A stretch of 64,000 nucleotides of DNA from Oscillospiraceae bacterium (GCA_018434245.1 JAHDPQ010000026.1:18605-82604); one strand, 5' to 3'; shown: positions 33,622 to 41,864, counted from the first letter of the stretch. Notes: a model not told the origin generated them from the letters alone. Translations and numbers: made by a program.

Positions 33622-34030
33622 GGATTGCGATGCCCTGCTGGGGGAGATGATTCACCGGATGCGGTATCTTGCCCCCACGGTGCAGATGCTGATCAGCTCT
33701 TTGTGCGGGCAGGAGCGGTTTGGGCGGCTGGGATTCCTTCGGCGGTGCAGGGAGCTTTTGCTGGAGGGGAACCCCATGGAGCAGGCTTGGCGCACCGCTC
33801 TGAGTGAGGACGAAAAAGCGCTGGGTAAAGAGGAAGCCCAGCTGCTGGCAGGTCTGGCCGATGTGCTGGGCCGCACCGATCTGGAAAGCCAGCTGGATGC
33901 TCTGACCGGTGCCCGGGAGCTGCTGGCGGTGCGGCGCACAAGCCTTCGGGAGCACACCGAAAAGCGGGGCAGCCTTTACCGGACAATGGGGGTACTTTGT
34001 GGGACGGCTTTCGTCATCCTGCTGGTGTAG
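33527..34030 (+). CDS. spoIIIAB: Stage III sporulation protein AB
   Basis: This 167-residue membrane protein has an N-terminal helix (MAGLLLIALSCSMTGIFMAS), a helical soluble core resembling GspF-type domains, and a C-terminal helix (MGVLCGTAFVILLV). The first residues line up with the start of Bacillus SpoIIIAB, so the ATG at 33527 is real and is supported by GGTGGAGG nearby. It therefore overlaps spoIIIAA by 95 bases in another frame. It acts in the forespore-engulfment channel complex with the other SpoIIIA proteins. Confidence 0.92.
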   Translation: MKMAGLLLIALSCSMTGIFMASSMWERIRRLEDCDALLGEMIHRMRYLAPTVQMLISSLCGQERFGRLGFLRRCRELLLEGNPMEQAWRTALSEDEKALGKEEAQLLAGLADVLGRTDLESQLDALTGARELLAVRRTSLREHTEKRGSLYRTMGVLCGTAFVILLV

Positions 34031-34079
34031 AAAGCAGCCGCCGGATGTGTGAGAAAGGTATTGGGAAGGGGAAGGGCAG

Positions 34080-34277
34080 ATGGAAATCGATCTGATTTTT
34101 CGCATTGCGGCCATTGGGATTATTGTAGCGGTGCTGGATCAGGTGCTTCGCCGGGCGGACCGCCCGGAAATCGCCACCATGACCACTCTGGCAGGGGTGA
34201 TTGTGGTATTGCTGATGATGATTACTGAAATTAACCACTTGTTTGAAACGGTAAAGAGTGTGTTTGGATTGTATTAA
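34080..34277 (+). CDS. spoIIIAC: Stage III sporulation protein AC
   Basis: This 65-residue protein has two membrane helices (IFRIAAIGIIVAVLDQVLR and MTTLAGVIVVLLMMITEI) and matches SpoIIIAC in length and pattern. It is one of the small membrane subunits of the mother cell-forespore channel. GGAAGGGGAAGGG precedes the ATG at 34080. It is separated from spoIIIAD by 145 bases, whereas these two genes are normally adjacent. Confidence 0.93.
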   Translation: MEIDLIFRIAAIGIIVAVLDQVLRRADRPEIATMTTLAGVIVVLLMMITEINHLFETVKSVFGLY

Positions 34278-34422
34278 AGGGCCACAAAGCTGCCCGAAGT
34301 CAAAAGGGGACAAGCAATGGGCTTTCATGACCCGCAGGACAGCCCGTGCTTTTGGGCGGGAATGAGTTTGCGCTTTGGTCAGGTGGATTCCAGTCGGTTG
34401 TTTTTTATTTTACCGTTAGGAC
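34278..34422 (+). other. Unusual 145-bp gap inside the spoIIIA operon
   Basis: Neighbouring spoIIIA genes lie much closer. The gap contains AGGGGAC followed by ATG at 34317, which opens a frame that runs into spoIIIAD in the wrong phase, and a short GCCC/GGGC hairpin at about 34339-34358. No family match was seen for the 35 or so residues encoded before the spoIIIAD start. Confidence 0.5.
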
Positions 34423-34827
34423 GTGACGCCTGTGGATGTGACACAACTGTTTACCTTGGTGGGTTTGGGGCTTGTGGCCGCCGTTCTGGCGGTCACCTTG
34501 CGCCAGCACAAGCCGGAATTTGCCCTGCTGGTATCCTTGGGGGCGGGGATTTTAATTCTAACCGGGGTGGTGCAGGGAATTCTGCCTGTGGTGGAACAAA
34601 TTGAATCAATCTTCCGGTCCACCAGTATGCCCACAGCCTACCTGCAAGTGCTGTTTAAGGCGTTGGGCATCTGCTTCCTCACCCAGATTGCCTGCGACGC
34701 CTGCAAGGACGCAGGGGAGGGGGCCATCGGCTCCAAGGTGGAGCTGGCGGGTAAGGTGGCGGTGCTGGTGGTCAGCCTTCCCCTGTTTGCTCAGGTGCTG
34801 ACCATTGTACGGGGGCTGCTGCTATGA
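34423..34827 (+). CDS. spoIIIAD: Stage III sporulation protein AD
   Basis: This membrane protein of about 134 residues has four hydrophobic segments and the conserved ITQIACDACKDAGE-like text (here LTQIACDACKDAGEGAIGSK), the best SpoIIIAD signature. It is a membrane subunit of the SpoIIIA channel. The start is uncertain: GTG at 34423 has only TTAGGA two bases away, while GTG at 34432 begins VDVTQLFTL and has the same AGG 11 bases upstream. Its stop overlaps the spoIIIAE ATG (ATGA). Confidence 0.93.
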   Translation: MTPVDVTQLFTLVGLGLVAAVLAVTLRQHKPEFALLVSLGAGILILTGVVQGILPVVEQIESIFRSTSMPTAYLQVLFKALGICFLTQIACDACKDAGEGAIGSKVELAGKVAVLVVSLPLFAQVLTIVRGLLL

Positions 34828-35969
34828 GGTGGATGATGGCGACTGTTCTGCTTCTGCTTCTGCTGCTTCCCCTGCCGGTCTGGGCGGAGGAGTCTGGGCT
34901 GAGTCTGGAAGAGCAGATGGAGGCGCAGCTGGATGCTCTGGGCCGGGACGAGCTGCTCAGCCGGGTTCCGCAAGAGGCGCGGGAATACTTGGAGGAAGCC
35001 GACCTCTTTGATATCAGTCTGAGCCGTCTGATGGAGCTGACCCCGGGCAAGTTCTTCCCGGCACTGGGGCGTATTTTGTGGAATACCGTCAAGAGGCCGG
35101 CCAAAACCCTTGCTGCCATGCTGGCGGTGATTCTGCTGTGTGCCCTGCTGGAATCCCTGCGGGACACAGTGAGCGAACCGGCTCTTTCGGGAGCTTTTCA
35201 GACGGTAAGCATCCTGTGTATCCTCTCCACAGTGGCCACCCCCATTCTGGACTGCATTGTCCGCACCACCAATACCATTCAGGATGCCGCCTTTTTTATG
35301 CTCAGCTTTATCCCCATGTTTTCGGCGGCTATGATCAGTGCCGGACAGCCCGCCACAGGAGCTGCCTACAACCTCTTTTTACTCTCCGCCTGTCAGGTGG
35401 TGTCCCAGGTGGTGGCCCAGACCTTTATCCCCCTGATGGCTATCTATCTGGCCTTTTGCATCTGCGGTTCCTTTGTGCCCGAGCTGAACGTGGTCTCCGC
35501 CGCCTCGGGAATCCGCAATGCAGTCAGTTGGGGCATGGGGCTGATGCTGACAGTGTTTGTCTCCCTCCTTTCCATCCAGAGCATGCTCTCTCAGGGCGCC
35601 GACGGAGTGGGAGTTAAGGCCACCAAGTTCCTCATCAATAGTCTGGTTCCGGCGGTGGGGAACGTTCTGTCCGACGCCTATATGGCCGCTCAGGGATGTC
35701 TGCGCCTGCTCAAAACCACAGTGGGAGCCTATGGGATTGTGGTGGCCCTGTTCACCTTTTTGCCCACTCTGTTGTATGTGGCGGTGTGGTACCTCATCAC
35801 CCGGGTGGTCTCTCTGGCCGGGGATATTGTGGGAGTGAACCGGGTGTCCGGTATTCTCAAGGCTTGTTCCAACGTGCTGGGACTGCTCATCGCCGCCATC
35901 TTCTGTTTTGCCCTGCTGATCATCATTTCCACCAGTGTGGTGATGATCACCGGACTGGGCGGCGGATAA
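34824..35969 (+). CDS. spoIIIAE: Stage III sporulation protein AE
   Basis: The 381-residue multi-pass membrane protein begins with a signal sequence ending near WAEES, followed by an amphipathic segment and about six to seven helices. ISAGQPATGAAYN and GADGVGVKATKFLINSLVPA match the SpoIIIAE family. It is the largest membrane subunit of the channel between mother cell and forespore. The ATG at 34824 overlaps the spoIIIAD stop, so these two are translationally coupled. Confidence 0.94.
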   Translation: MRWMMATVLLLLLLLPLPVWAEESGLSLEEQMEAQLDALGRDELLSRVPQEAREYLEEADLFDISLSRLMELTPGKFFPALGRILWNTVKRPAKTLAAMLAVILLCALLESLRDTVSEPALSGAFQTVSILCILSTVATPILDCIVRTTNTIQDAAFFMLSFIPMFSAAMISAGQPATGAAYNLFLLSACQVVSQVVAQTFIPLMAIYLAFCICGSFVPELNVVSAASGIRNAVSWGMGLMLTVFVSLLSIQSMLSQGADGVGVKATKFLINSLVPAVGNVLSDAYMAAQGCLRLLKTTVGAYGIVVALFTFLPTLLYVAVWYLITRVVSLAGDIVGVNRVSGILKACSNVLGLLIAAIFCFALLIIISTSVVMITGLGGG

Positions 35970-35989
35970 ACTTTTGGAGGAGAAGGAAT

Positions 35990-36469
35990 ATGTCGGCTGT
36001 CAGAGAGTGGGCCTTTGCCCTTTGTGCCGCCATGGTGGCGGCAGGGCTTGTGCGGATGCTGTTGCCCAAAAGCAATCTGGAAAAGATGCTGCGGATGGTT
36101 CTGAGCGTCTTTTTTCTCTGCTGTCTGCTCTCGCCAGCGGTGTTACGGGCCCCCTCCCTGATGGTGGAGATTGAGACTGTAGGTCGGGAGGAGCTGGCGG
36201 CCCGCAGCGAAAAAGTTGCCGAGCTTGCCCGGCGGCAGACTCTGGAGCTTGCCCGGGAGAGCTTGCACAAGCTGGTGGAGGAGAAATTAGAGCAAAGGGG
36301 AATAAAAGTCCATGTTATCACCATAAACATGGTAACAAAAGGACAAAACGAAATGGCACTACAATCGGTGGAGCTTCTGCTGGACTTTGCCGATCAGGAT
36401 GGTCACCAAAGCCTAGCGCAGGAGCTGGGCCGGGAACTGGGGGCCGAGGTGATCCTCGACTACCGGTAA
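35990..36469 (+). CDS. spoIIIAF: Stage III sporulation protein AF
   Basis: This 159-residue protein has two N-terminal membrane helices (FALCAAMVAAGLVRMLLP and MVLSVFFLCCLLSP) and a soluble C-terminal domain with an alpha-helical lead (EELAARSEKVAELARR) and a ring-building-like beta fold. Both features match SpoIIIAF. GGAGGAGAAGG lies five bases before the ATG at 35990. Twenty-one bases separate it from spoIIIAG. Confidence 0.9.
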   Translation: MSAVREWAFALCAAMVAAGLVRMLLPKSNLEKMLRMVLSVFFLCCLLSPAVLRAPSLMVEIETVGREELAARSEKVAELARRQTLELARESLHKLVEEKLEQRGIKVHVITINMVTKGQNEMALQSVELLLDFADQDGHQSLAQELGRELGAEVILDYR

Positions 36470-36490
36470 ATGCAAGGAAGGAGAAGGCCC

Positions 36491-37075
36491 ATGGATGCTT
36501 CAAAATTTTTTCGCGCATGGAGGAGTTTTTTCTCCAAAGATGTCAGGCTGAAGATTATTGTGCTGCTGGGTATTACGGGGATGCTGATGATTCTGATCTC
36601 CCAGTTTATCAGCCGGGGCGACACCCCACCTCAGAGGCCCCCCGACGAGGCAACGGCCTACTTTACCTCGGAGGAGTACATCGCGTCTCTGGAAGCCAAG
36701 CTGGAAAATTTGGTCACCGGCATTGACAAAGTGGGCCGTGCACAGGTGATGATCACTCTGGAAAGCGGTGTGGAGTACGTCTACGCTCAGGAGCAAAAGC
36801 GCAATACCGACACCACCAGAGAGCCGGGAGGGGAAGAAGTCATTTTGGTGAACCAGAAGGAAAACGTGGAGCAGACCTACATCCTTGTGGAAACGGAATA
36901 CGGCAAGCGTCAGGCTCTGGTGCTGACCCAACGCCAGCCCAAAGTGCAGGGAGTTGTGGTGGTTTGCGAGGGCGCCGACGACATCCGGGTGCAGGAAAAG
37001 CTCATTTCTGTTGTAACAACCGCCCTTGGCATTCCATCTAACAGGGTCTGCGTTGTAAAAATAGGTCAACAATAA
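36491..37075 (+). CDS. spoIIIAG: Stage III sporulation protein AG
   Basis: This 194-residue protein has one membrane helix (LKIIVLLGITGMLMILISQF) and an extracytoplasmic ring-building-motif domain. SpoIIIAG forms a large ring in the space between mother cell and forespore. The typical ending RVCVVKIGQ and the EVILVNQKENVEQTYILVE segment support the call. The ATG at 36491 has GGAAGGAGAAGG five bases upstream and is favoured over the start at 36470. Confidence 0.94.
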   Translation: MDASKFFRAWRSFFSKDVRLKIIVLLGITGMLMILISQFISRGDTPPQRPPDEATAYFTSEEYIASLEAKLENLVTGIDKVGRAQVMITLESGVEYVYAQEQKRNTDTTREPGGEEVILVNQKENVEQTYILVETEYGKRQALVLTQRQPKVQGVVVVCEGADDIRVQEKLISVVTTALGIPSNRVCVVKIGQQ

Positions 37076-37108
37076 CTGTATATTACATATCAAGCGGGAG
37101 GAAGCGCA

Positions 37109-37648
37109 ATGAACATGATCATCGGCAAGCGGCAAATTATTCTGGCGGCCCTGGTACTGGGGCTGGGTATCGCGGTCTATTTAAACTGGCAGTATTCCCA
37201 GGTGGCGGTAGAGCTTCCCATCACCGATGCCATTGAGCAGGGAAGCCCTAATTACGGTGAAGCGCAGTATGTGGACTCTCCCCAAGGGTTTCAAGATGAC
37301 GAAACCTACTTTGTAGAGGCCAAAATGAGCCGTCAAAAGGCCAGGGATGAAGCGGTGGAAACTCTGGCGGTTATGTTGGCCGACGCCGAACTGGACAGCG
37401 AGCAAAAAGCCGGGTTGGCTATGCGGGCTGCCGATCTTGCCGATTCCATTGAGAAGGAAGGCAAAATCGAAAATCTCATCAAGGCCAAAGGCTTTACCGA
37501 CGTGATGGTTTACTACGACACCCAACGAGCCGACGTGATTTTAAAGACCAGTGGGCTGCTGGCCAACGAGGCGGCTCAGATCAAGGACATTATCCTCAAA
37601 GAGACGGAAATCTCCCCCGAGAACATCTCCATCGTAGAAATTAACTGA
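37109..37648 (+). CDS. spoIIIAH: Stage III sporulation protein AH
   Basis: This 179-residue protein has one N-terminal membrane helix (IILAALVLGLGIAVYLNW) and a secreted YscJ/FliF-like domain beginning near residue 70 (FVEAKMSRQKARDEAVETL). SpoIIIAH binds forespore SpoIIQ across the intermembrane space. The ending EISPENISIVEIN is standard. GGGAGGAAGCGC precedes the ATG at 37109. It is the last gene of the operon, followed about 65 bases later by a terminator. Confidence 0.95.
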   Translation: MNMIIGKRQIILAALVLGLGIAVYLNWQYSQVAVELPITDAIEQGSPNYGEAQYVDSPQGFQDDETYFVEAKMSRQKARDEAVETLAVMLADAELDSEQKAGLAMRAADLADSIEKEGKIENLIKAKGFTDVMVYYDTQRADVILKTSGLLANEAAQIKDIILKETEISPENISIVEIN

Positions 37649-37687
37649 TTTTTTGGCTGTGGCAGCCAAGAATTTCTAAATCTCCAG

Positions 37688-37749
37688 TTGTTTGTCCTAA
37701 AAATTGTGGTATAATATATACAGCGTCCCTAGGCGCTGTATATCTTTTT
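37688..37749 (+). promoter_or_regulatory. spoIIIA terminator with an overlapping promoter for the downstream genes
   Basis: ATATACAGCG at 37716-37725 pairs with CGCTGTATAT at 37734-37743 and runs into CTTTTT, a terminator for the spoIIIA operon. TATAAT at 37710-37715 with TTGTTT at 37688-37693 (16-base gap) forms a plausible vegetative promoter whose start would fall inside the hairpin, so that the downstream transcript would not carry the whole stem. Confidence 0.65.
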
Positions 37750-37863
37750 GCAATCACTCCGCCAAAGCCAAACGCTGTGCGGAGGCGGCGTCCACCCGGC
37801 TTTCCGGCTGGACGGCATCACTATATCATCCCGGCTGCGGCCGGTTGGCCCAGGAGGTTTTCG

Positions 37864-38241
37864 ATGGAGCATTTCAAGGAAAAGCAGCCTACCGGCAGTC
37901 TGCAAATCTCCCAGGAGGTCATCGCCACTATTGCCAGCGTGGCGGCCCTGGAAATTGAAGGAGTGGCAGCTCTGGCTCAACACTCCCCCGGTTTTCGCCA
38001 CAGCCCTTTTCTCAAAAGCCGGGGAAAAACCGTGGATGTGGTGCTGGCCGACGATTTTGCCGAAATCGATATCGGTCTGGCTCTTAAATTCGGTGCAAGA
38101 ATCAACGAGGTTTGCACCGCTGTTCAGAATGCGGTAAAGGATAACGTCCAAACCATGACGGGTATGGCGGTATCCAAGGTCAACATCTATGTGGCCAAGA
38201 TTGTCTTCCCGCAGGATGAGGAAGACAGCGAAGAAGAATAA
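37864..38241 (+). CDS. Asp23/Gls24 family envelope stress protein
   Basis: The 125-residue cytoplasmic protein contains GSLQISQEVIATIASVAALE, then EGVAAL and VSKVNIYVAKIVF, the pattern of the Asp23/Gls24 family (YqhY in Bacillus). It has an acidic tail. In many Firmicutes this gene lies directly before nusB, as here, and YqhY homologues are linked to lipid or envelope homeostasis. CAGGAGG precedes the ATG at 37864; longer frames upstream lack family similarity. A hairpin with T-rich tail separates it from nusB. Confidence 0.9.
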   Translation: MEHFKEKQPTGSLQISQEVIATIASVAALEIEGVAALAQHSPGFRHSPFLKSRGKTVDVVLADDFAEIDIGLALKFGARINEVCTAVQNAVKDNVQTMTGMAVSKVNIYVAKIVFPQDEEDSEEE

Positions 38242-38271
38242 GAACCTTGACAACTGAACGCAATCCAAAAG

Positions 38272-38308
38272 AAGCCTCCATGGCCCAGCTTTTGGAGGCT
38301 TTCTTGTT
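38272..38308 (+). terminator. Hairpin between the Asp23 gene and nusB
   Basis: AAGCCTCCA at 38272-38280 pairs with TGGAGGCTT at 38293-38301, followed by TCTTGTT. A 9-bp stem with a modest T tract suggests partial termination. Confidence 0.7.
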
Positions 38309-38344
38309 GCAGTTGGGAGAAATCTGGAATCAGAGGGCGTTAAC

Positions 38345-38806
38345 ATGAAACAAAGTAGTCGTAGACAATCCCGGGAAGTTGCATTTTGCCTGATTTTTGA
38401 ATGGTCCTTCCACGGGGAGGATTTGGAGTCCATGCTGAAAAATGCCGTGGACGGCCGAGGTCTGGAACCGGACCCCTTTGCCCGGGAGCTGGTGGAAAAA
38501 ACAATTGATGGAATACAAGAGTTGGATGCTCTTATTGAACAGTATTCCGAAACCTGGAAAATTTCTCGTCTTTCCCGGGTGACTTTGTCGGTGCTTCGTC
38601 TGGGCTTTTGTGAAATCACCCGGATGGAGGATATTCCTCTGGGGGCCACCATCAACGAGGCGGTGGAGCTTTGCAAAAAGTTTGCCACCGAGGACGAAGC
38701 CTCCTACGTCAACGGCATTTTGGGCCGCTACGGTCGGGATATAGATGCCGGCGGAGAAGAATCAAACTCTTCCCCCGAGTCTGCTCTTCCTGTGGAGAAC
38801 GGATGA
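38345..38806 (+). CDS. nusB: Transcription antitermination factor NusB
   Basis: NusB binds boxA RNA with NusE and supports antitermination in rRNA operons. The 153-residue all-helical protein has SRRQSREVAFCLIFEW and the conserved RLSRVTLSVLRLGFCEI with PLGATINEAVELCKKF and the ending ASYVNGILGRYGRD. An acidic/Ser tail of about 20 residues is extra. The ATG at 38345 is the only sensible start. The stop overlaps the next gene (ATGA). Confidence 0.95.
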   Translation: MKQSSRRQSREVAFCLIFEWSFHGEDLESMLKNAVDGRGLEPDPFARELVEKTIDGIQELDALIEQYSETWKISRLSRVTLSVLRLGFCEITRMEDIPLGATINEAVELCKKFATEDEASYVNGILGRYGRDIDAGGEESNSSPESALPVENG

Positions 38807-39750
38807 TGTGGTTCCTTGGAATCGACACCAGCAATTACACCACCTCCGCCGCTTTATACGACGGCGAGACTCTGCTGCAGGAAAAGCTGCCCCTCCCGGT
38901 GAGGGAAGGGGAACTGGGCCTGCGCCAGAGCGATGCGGTATTTTTACACGTCAAGCAGCTGCCCGGCCTGCTGGAACAGCTTTTGCCCCATACCGGGGGA
39001 CAGCTGGGTGGGATTGGGGTATCCATCCGCCCCCGGGATGTTGGGGGCTCCTACATGCCCTGCTTTCTGTCCGGGGAGCTGGCAGCCCGCTCGGTGGCCG
39101 CCGGCCTTGGAGTTCCCTGCCGATCCTTTTCTCATCAGGCGGGGCATATTGCCGCCGTTTTACTGGGCTCCGACAGCTTAGAGCTGTTAAGCCGGCCCTT
39201 TTTGGCCATCCACCTTTCGGGGGGGACCACCGAATGCCTGTTGGTGCAACCTGGATGGGAGCATCCCTTTGACATTGAGCTGCTGGCCCACACTCTGGAT
39301 CTGGCCGCCGGACAGGTGATCGACCGGGTGGGCAAAATGTTGGATCTCGCCTTTCCCGCAGGCCCTGCCTTGGAAAAACTGGCGGCCCAAGCCCAGGGAA
39401 AAATTCGCCCCAAAGCAGTGATGAAAGACGCAAACTGCTGCCTTTCGGGGCTGGAAAATCAGTGCCGTACCCTGCTGGAACAGGGAGAAGCACCTGCTTT
39501 GGTGGCCCACTTCTGTCAGGAAAGTGTGGGAGAGACGGTGCTGCAAATGGCGCAAAAAGCACGGGAACATTATCCCGGCCTTCCTTTTATATTTGGGGGC
39601 GGGGTGATGTCTAACGGTGCTATTCGGGAGCGGCTGCAGGCGCATCTGCCCGATGTCCGCTTTGCCCCTCCCGCATTGAGTGCCGACAATGCTGCCGGGA
39701 CGGCCTTGCTGGCCTATCTGTCCGGTCAAGGAGGGGAGACGCTTTGCTGA
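38803..39750 (+). CDS. M22/TsaD-like ASKHA-family protein (TsaD paralogue)
   Basis: The 315-residue protein carries GIDTSNYTTSAAL, the metal-binding HQAGH, LSGGTTE and the terminal GGGVMSN with LSADNAAG, all hallmarks of the Kae1/TsaD fold. It is shorter and more divergent than true TsaD and is encoded between nusB and xseA, a place where a TsaD-like paralogue is common in Clostridia. It is therefore unlikely to be the essential tRNA t6A enzyme. Its own function is unknown. The ATG at 38803 overlaps the nusB stop; ATG at 38806 is equally possible. The stop overlaps xseA. Confidence 0.85.
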   Translation: MMWFLGIDTSNYTTSAALYDGETLLQEKLPLPVREGELGLRQSDAVFLHVKQLPGLLEQLLPHTGGQLGGIGVSIRPRDVGGSYMPCFLSGELAARSVAAGLGVPCRSFSHQAGHIAAVLLGSDSLELLSRPFLAIHLSGGTTECLLVQPGWEHPFDIELLAHTLDLAAGQVIDRVGKMLDLAFPAGPALEKLAAQAQGKIRPKAVMKDANCCLSGLENQCRTLLEQGEAPALVAHFCQESVGETVLQMAQKAREHYPGLPFIFGGGVMSNGAIRERLQAHLPDVRFAPPALSADNAAGTALLAYLSGQGGETLC

Positions 39751-40949
39751 CCATCACCGTCAGCCAGCTCAACCGCTATGTCAAAGCGGTGCTGGAGGAA
39801 GACCCCCGCCTGCGAGATGTTTATATCAAAGGAGAGATCGCCGGCCTTGTCCGCCACCGAACCTCGGGGCACTGCTACTTTAAGCTGGCTGATGAGGGAG
39901 GCAGCGTCAAGGTGGTGATGTTCAGCCGCCACGCTGGGCTGCTGGAGTTTGAGCCCACAGAAGGTATGGCGGTGCTGGCCCGGGCTTCGGTGGGAGTGTA
40001 CGAGCGGGACGGCGCCTATCAGCTCTATGTCACCGAGATGATGCCCGACGGGGCGGGGGCGCTGGCTGTGGCTTTGGCCCAGCGCAAGGAGCGCCTCACG
40101 GCTCAGGGGGTGTTTGACCCCACCAAAAAGAAGCCGTTGCCCGCTTTTCCCCATAAAATCGGGGTGGTTACCTCCAAGTCGGGGGCAGCCCTTCAGGATA
40201 TTCGCACCGTGGTGGAGCGGCGCTGGCCTCTTTGTACCTTGGTGCTCTGCTCTGCTCAGGTGCAGGGAAAGGATGCTCCCGCCTCCCTAAAAAAAGCGTT
40301 GAAAGCATTGGACAGCGTAGACTGCGACGTCATCTTGCTGGCCCGGGGAGGAGGCTCCGCCGAGGAACTGTGGAGCTTCAACGACGAGGAACTGGTGCTG
40401 GCGGTTCACCGCTGCCAAACCCCTGTTATTTCCGCTGTGGGTCACGAAACAGACTACACTCTTTGCGACTATGCCGCCGATGCCCGGGCTCCCACCCCTT
40501 CTGCCGCCGCCGAGCTGGCGGTGCCCGATCGGCAGGAACAGCTTCGCCGGATAAGGGGACTGGAGGAAAACTTGCGGCAGATGGCTAATAATCAACTGGC
40601 CACCCGCCGGCAGATACTGGAGCGAATGGCTTCCCATCCTGCCCTTAAATCTCCCGGGGCCATGGTGGACCGCTGCAAAGAAAAGGTGGATATTTACCAC
40701 AAAGCATTATATAATAGTAAGCGACTTCTTATCCGGCGGCTGGAAAACCGGCTGACGGCGGGAGCGGGACTGCTGGATTCCCTCAGTCCTCTCCGGGTGC
40801 TGGACCGGGGCTACTGTCTGGCTCTGCGAAAGGATGCTCCGGTGACTCGGGCAAAAATTTTGAAGGTGGGCGACAAACTGGAACTGCGCTTTTCAGATGG
40901 AAGTGCAATGGCCGCGGTAACCAAAGCGGCGGGGGAGGAAAATCCATGA
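39744..40949 (+). CDS. xseA: Exodeoxyribonuclease VII large subunit
   Basis: XseA is the catalytic subunit of a single-strand-specific exonuclease used in mismatch repair and recombination. The 401-residue protein has the N-terminal OB-fold (VSQLNRYVKAVLEED, IKGEIAG) and the catalytic domain with IGVVTSKSGAALQDI, LARGGGSAEELWSF and SAVGHETDYTLCDYAAD. The start is a TTG at 39744, six bases after GGAGGGGAG and overlapping the previous stop. It overlaps xseB by four bases. Confidence 0.96.
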   Translation: MLTITVSQLNRYVKAVLEEDPRLRDVYIKGEIAGLVRHRTSGHCYFKLADEGGSVKVVMFSRHAGLLEFEPTEGMAVLARASVGVYERDGAYQLYVTEMMPDGAGALAVALAQRKERLTAQGVFDPTKKKPLPAFPHKIGVVTSKSGAALQDIRTVVERRWPLCTLVLCSAQVQGKDAPASLKKALKALDSVDCDVILLARGGGSAEELWSFNDEELVLAVHRCQTPVISAVGHETDYTLCDYAADARAPTPSAAAELAVPDRQEQLRRIRGLEENLRQMANNQLATRRQILERMASHPALKSPGAMVDRCKEKVDIYHKALYNSKRLLIRRLENRLTAGAGLLDSLSPLRVLDRGYCLALRKDAPVTRAKILKVGDKLELRFSDGSAMAAVTKAAGEENP

Positions 40950-41161
40950 GCAAGCAAACCAAAATCGATTTGACGTTTGAACAGGCCATGACCCGGCTGG
41001 AAGCCATTGTGGCACAGCTGGATGGCGGCAGTCTTTCGCTGGATGACTCTCTTGCCCTGTTTTCCGAAGGCGCGGAGCTGGTCCATATCTGCAACCGGTC
41101 TTTGGAAGAGGCAAAGCTGCGGATGGATGAGCTGTTCCCCGAAGCAGTCCGGGTGGATTGA
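40946..41161 (+). CDS. xseB: Exodeoxyribonuclease VII small subunit
   Basis: This 71-residue helical protein has the conserved FEQAMTRLEAIVAQLDGG and LSLDDSLALFSEG of XseB, which binds and activates XseA. The start ATG overlaps the xseA stop (ATGA). After it there is a 172-base gap where the geranylgeranyl/farnesyl diphosphate synthase gene ispA would be expected in many Clostridia, but no such gene is present. Confidence 0.95.
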   Translation: MSKQTKIDLTFEQAMTRLEAIVAQLDGGSLSLDDSLALFSEGAELVHICNRSLEEAKLRMDELFPEAVRVD

Positions 41162-41294
41162 CATCCCCTAATATCATTGCAATTAGTGTCACCCAATGAC
41201 AGTGAGGAAAGAGCCCTTTCGACAGTGGGGCGAGGCATCCTCAAACAGCAAGTAGCCGGTATCATGCCGGCCTTATGGAATTAGAAATGATGTG

Positions 41295-41320
41295 CGACAG
41301 GCCCAAGGCCTTGTCGTTTT
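41295..41320 (+). terminator. Weak hairpin before the divergent PAP2 gene
   Basis: CGACAGGCC at 41295-41303 pairs with GGCCTTGTCG at 41307-41316 with one bulged T, followed by TTTT. A second GCCGG/CCGGC stem lies about 40 bases earlier. It may terminate the nusB-xseB transcript. Confidence 0.55.
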
Positions 41321-41333
41321 GGATTGGTGAAGC

Positions 41334-41864
41334 ATGAACGTGATCCGAACACTGACCAGCAACTCAATACTGAACGTGGCTGTGGTGGCTTGGAGCGCCG
41401 CTCAGATTCTCAAGACGTTATTTACCCTGTTCTTTACCGGAAGGCTCAATTTGGAGCGGCTGGTGGGGGCGGGGGGAATGCCGAGCTCCCACTCGGCAAT
41501 GACCTGCTCTCTGGCCATTGCCACCGCCCGCAAACTGGGGTTTGCGGCTCCAGAATTCGCCCTGGCTGTCTGTTTTGCCGCCATCGTCATGTACGACGCC
41601 ATGGGAGTGCGCCGGGCAGCAGGGGAGCAGGCAAAGGTGCTCAACAAGATGATCTTTGAATTCCCCTTCTTTCATCTCAAGCTGGATCAGGAGGAAGAAC
41701 TGGTTCCCGAGGACCTGGAAAAGCAGCCCGAGTCGGCAGAAGATGAAAGCGGCCTGCCCCTCATCGCCAAGGAGCTGAAGGAGTTTTTGGGGCACACTCC
41801 CATGGAGGTGCTGGGAGGCTGCCTGCTGGGAATTATGGTGGCCATGTTGATGCCGGCCGCATGA
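41334..41864 (+). CDS. Divergent PAP2 family (DUF212) membrane protein
   Basis: The 176-residue protein has the DUF212 signature GAGGMPSSHSAMTCSLA, a PAP2-like phosphatase motif, and MYDAMGVRRAAGEQAKVLN, plus a closing hydrophobic helix. It is probably a membrane lipid-phosphate phosphatase, perhaps for undecaprenyl or prenyl phosphates, by analogy only. Its position directly before dxs, with an ATGA overlap, is a known clostridial arrangement and hints at an isoprenoid role. The ATG at 41334 has a weak ribosome site (GGTGAAGC). Confidence 0.88.
   Translation: MNVIRTLTSNSILNVAVVAWSAAQILKTLFTLFFTGRLNLERLVGAGGMPSSHSAMTCSLAIATARKLGFAAPEFALAVCFAAIVMYDAMGVRRAAGEQAKVLNKMIFEFPFFHLKLDQEEELVPEDLEKQPESAEDESGLPLIAKELKEFLGHTPMEVLGGCLLGIMVAMLMPAA

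Noticed and set aside
34317-34604. 95-codon plus-strand frame across the spoIIIAC-spoIIIAD gap
   Set aside because: Most of it overlaps spoIIIAD in another phase and translates to Gly/Cys-rich text; only the ribosome site supports it.
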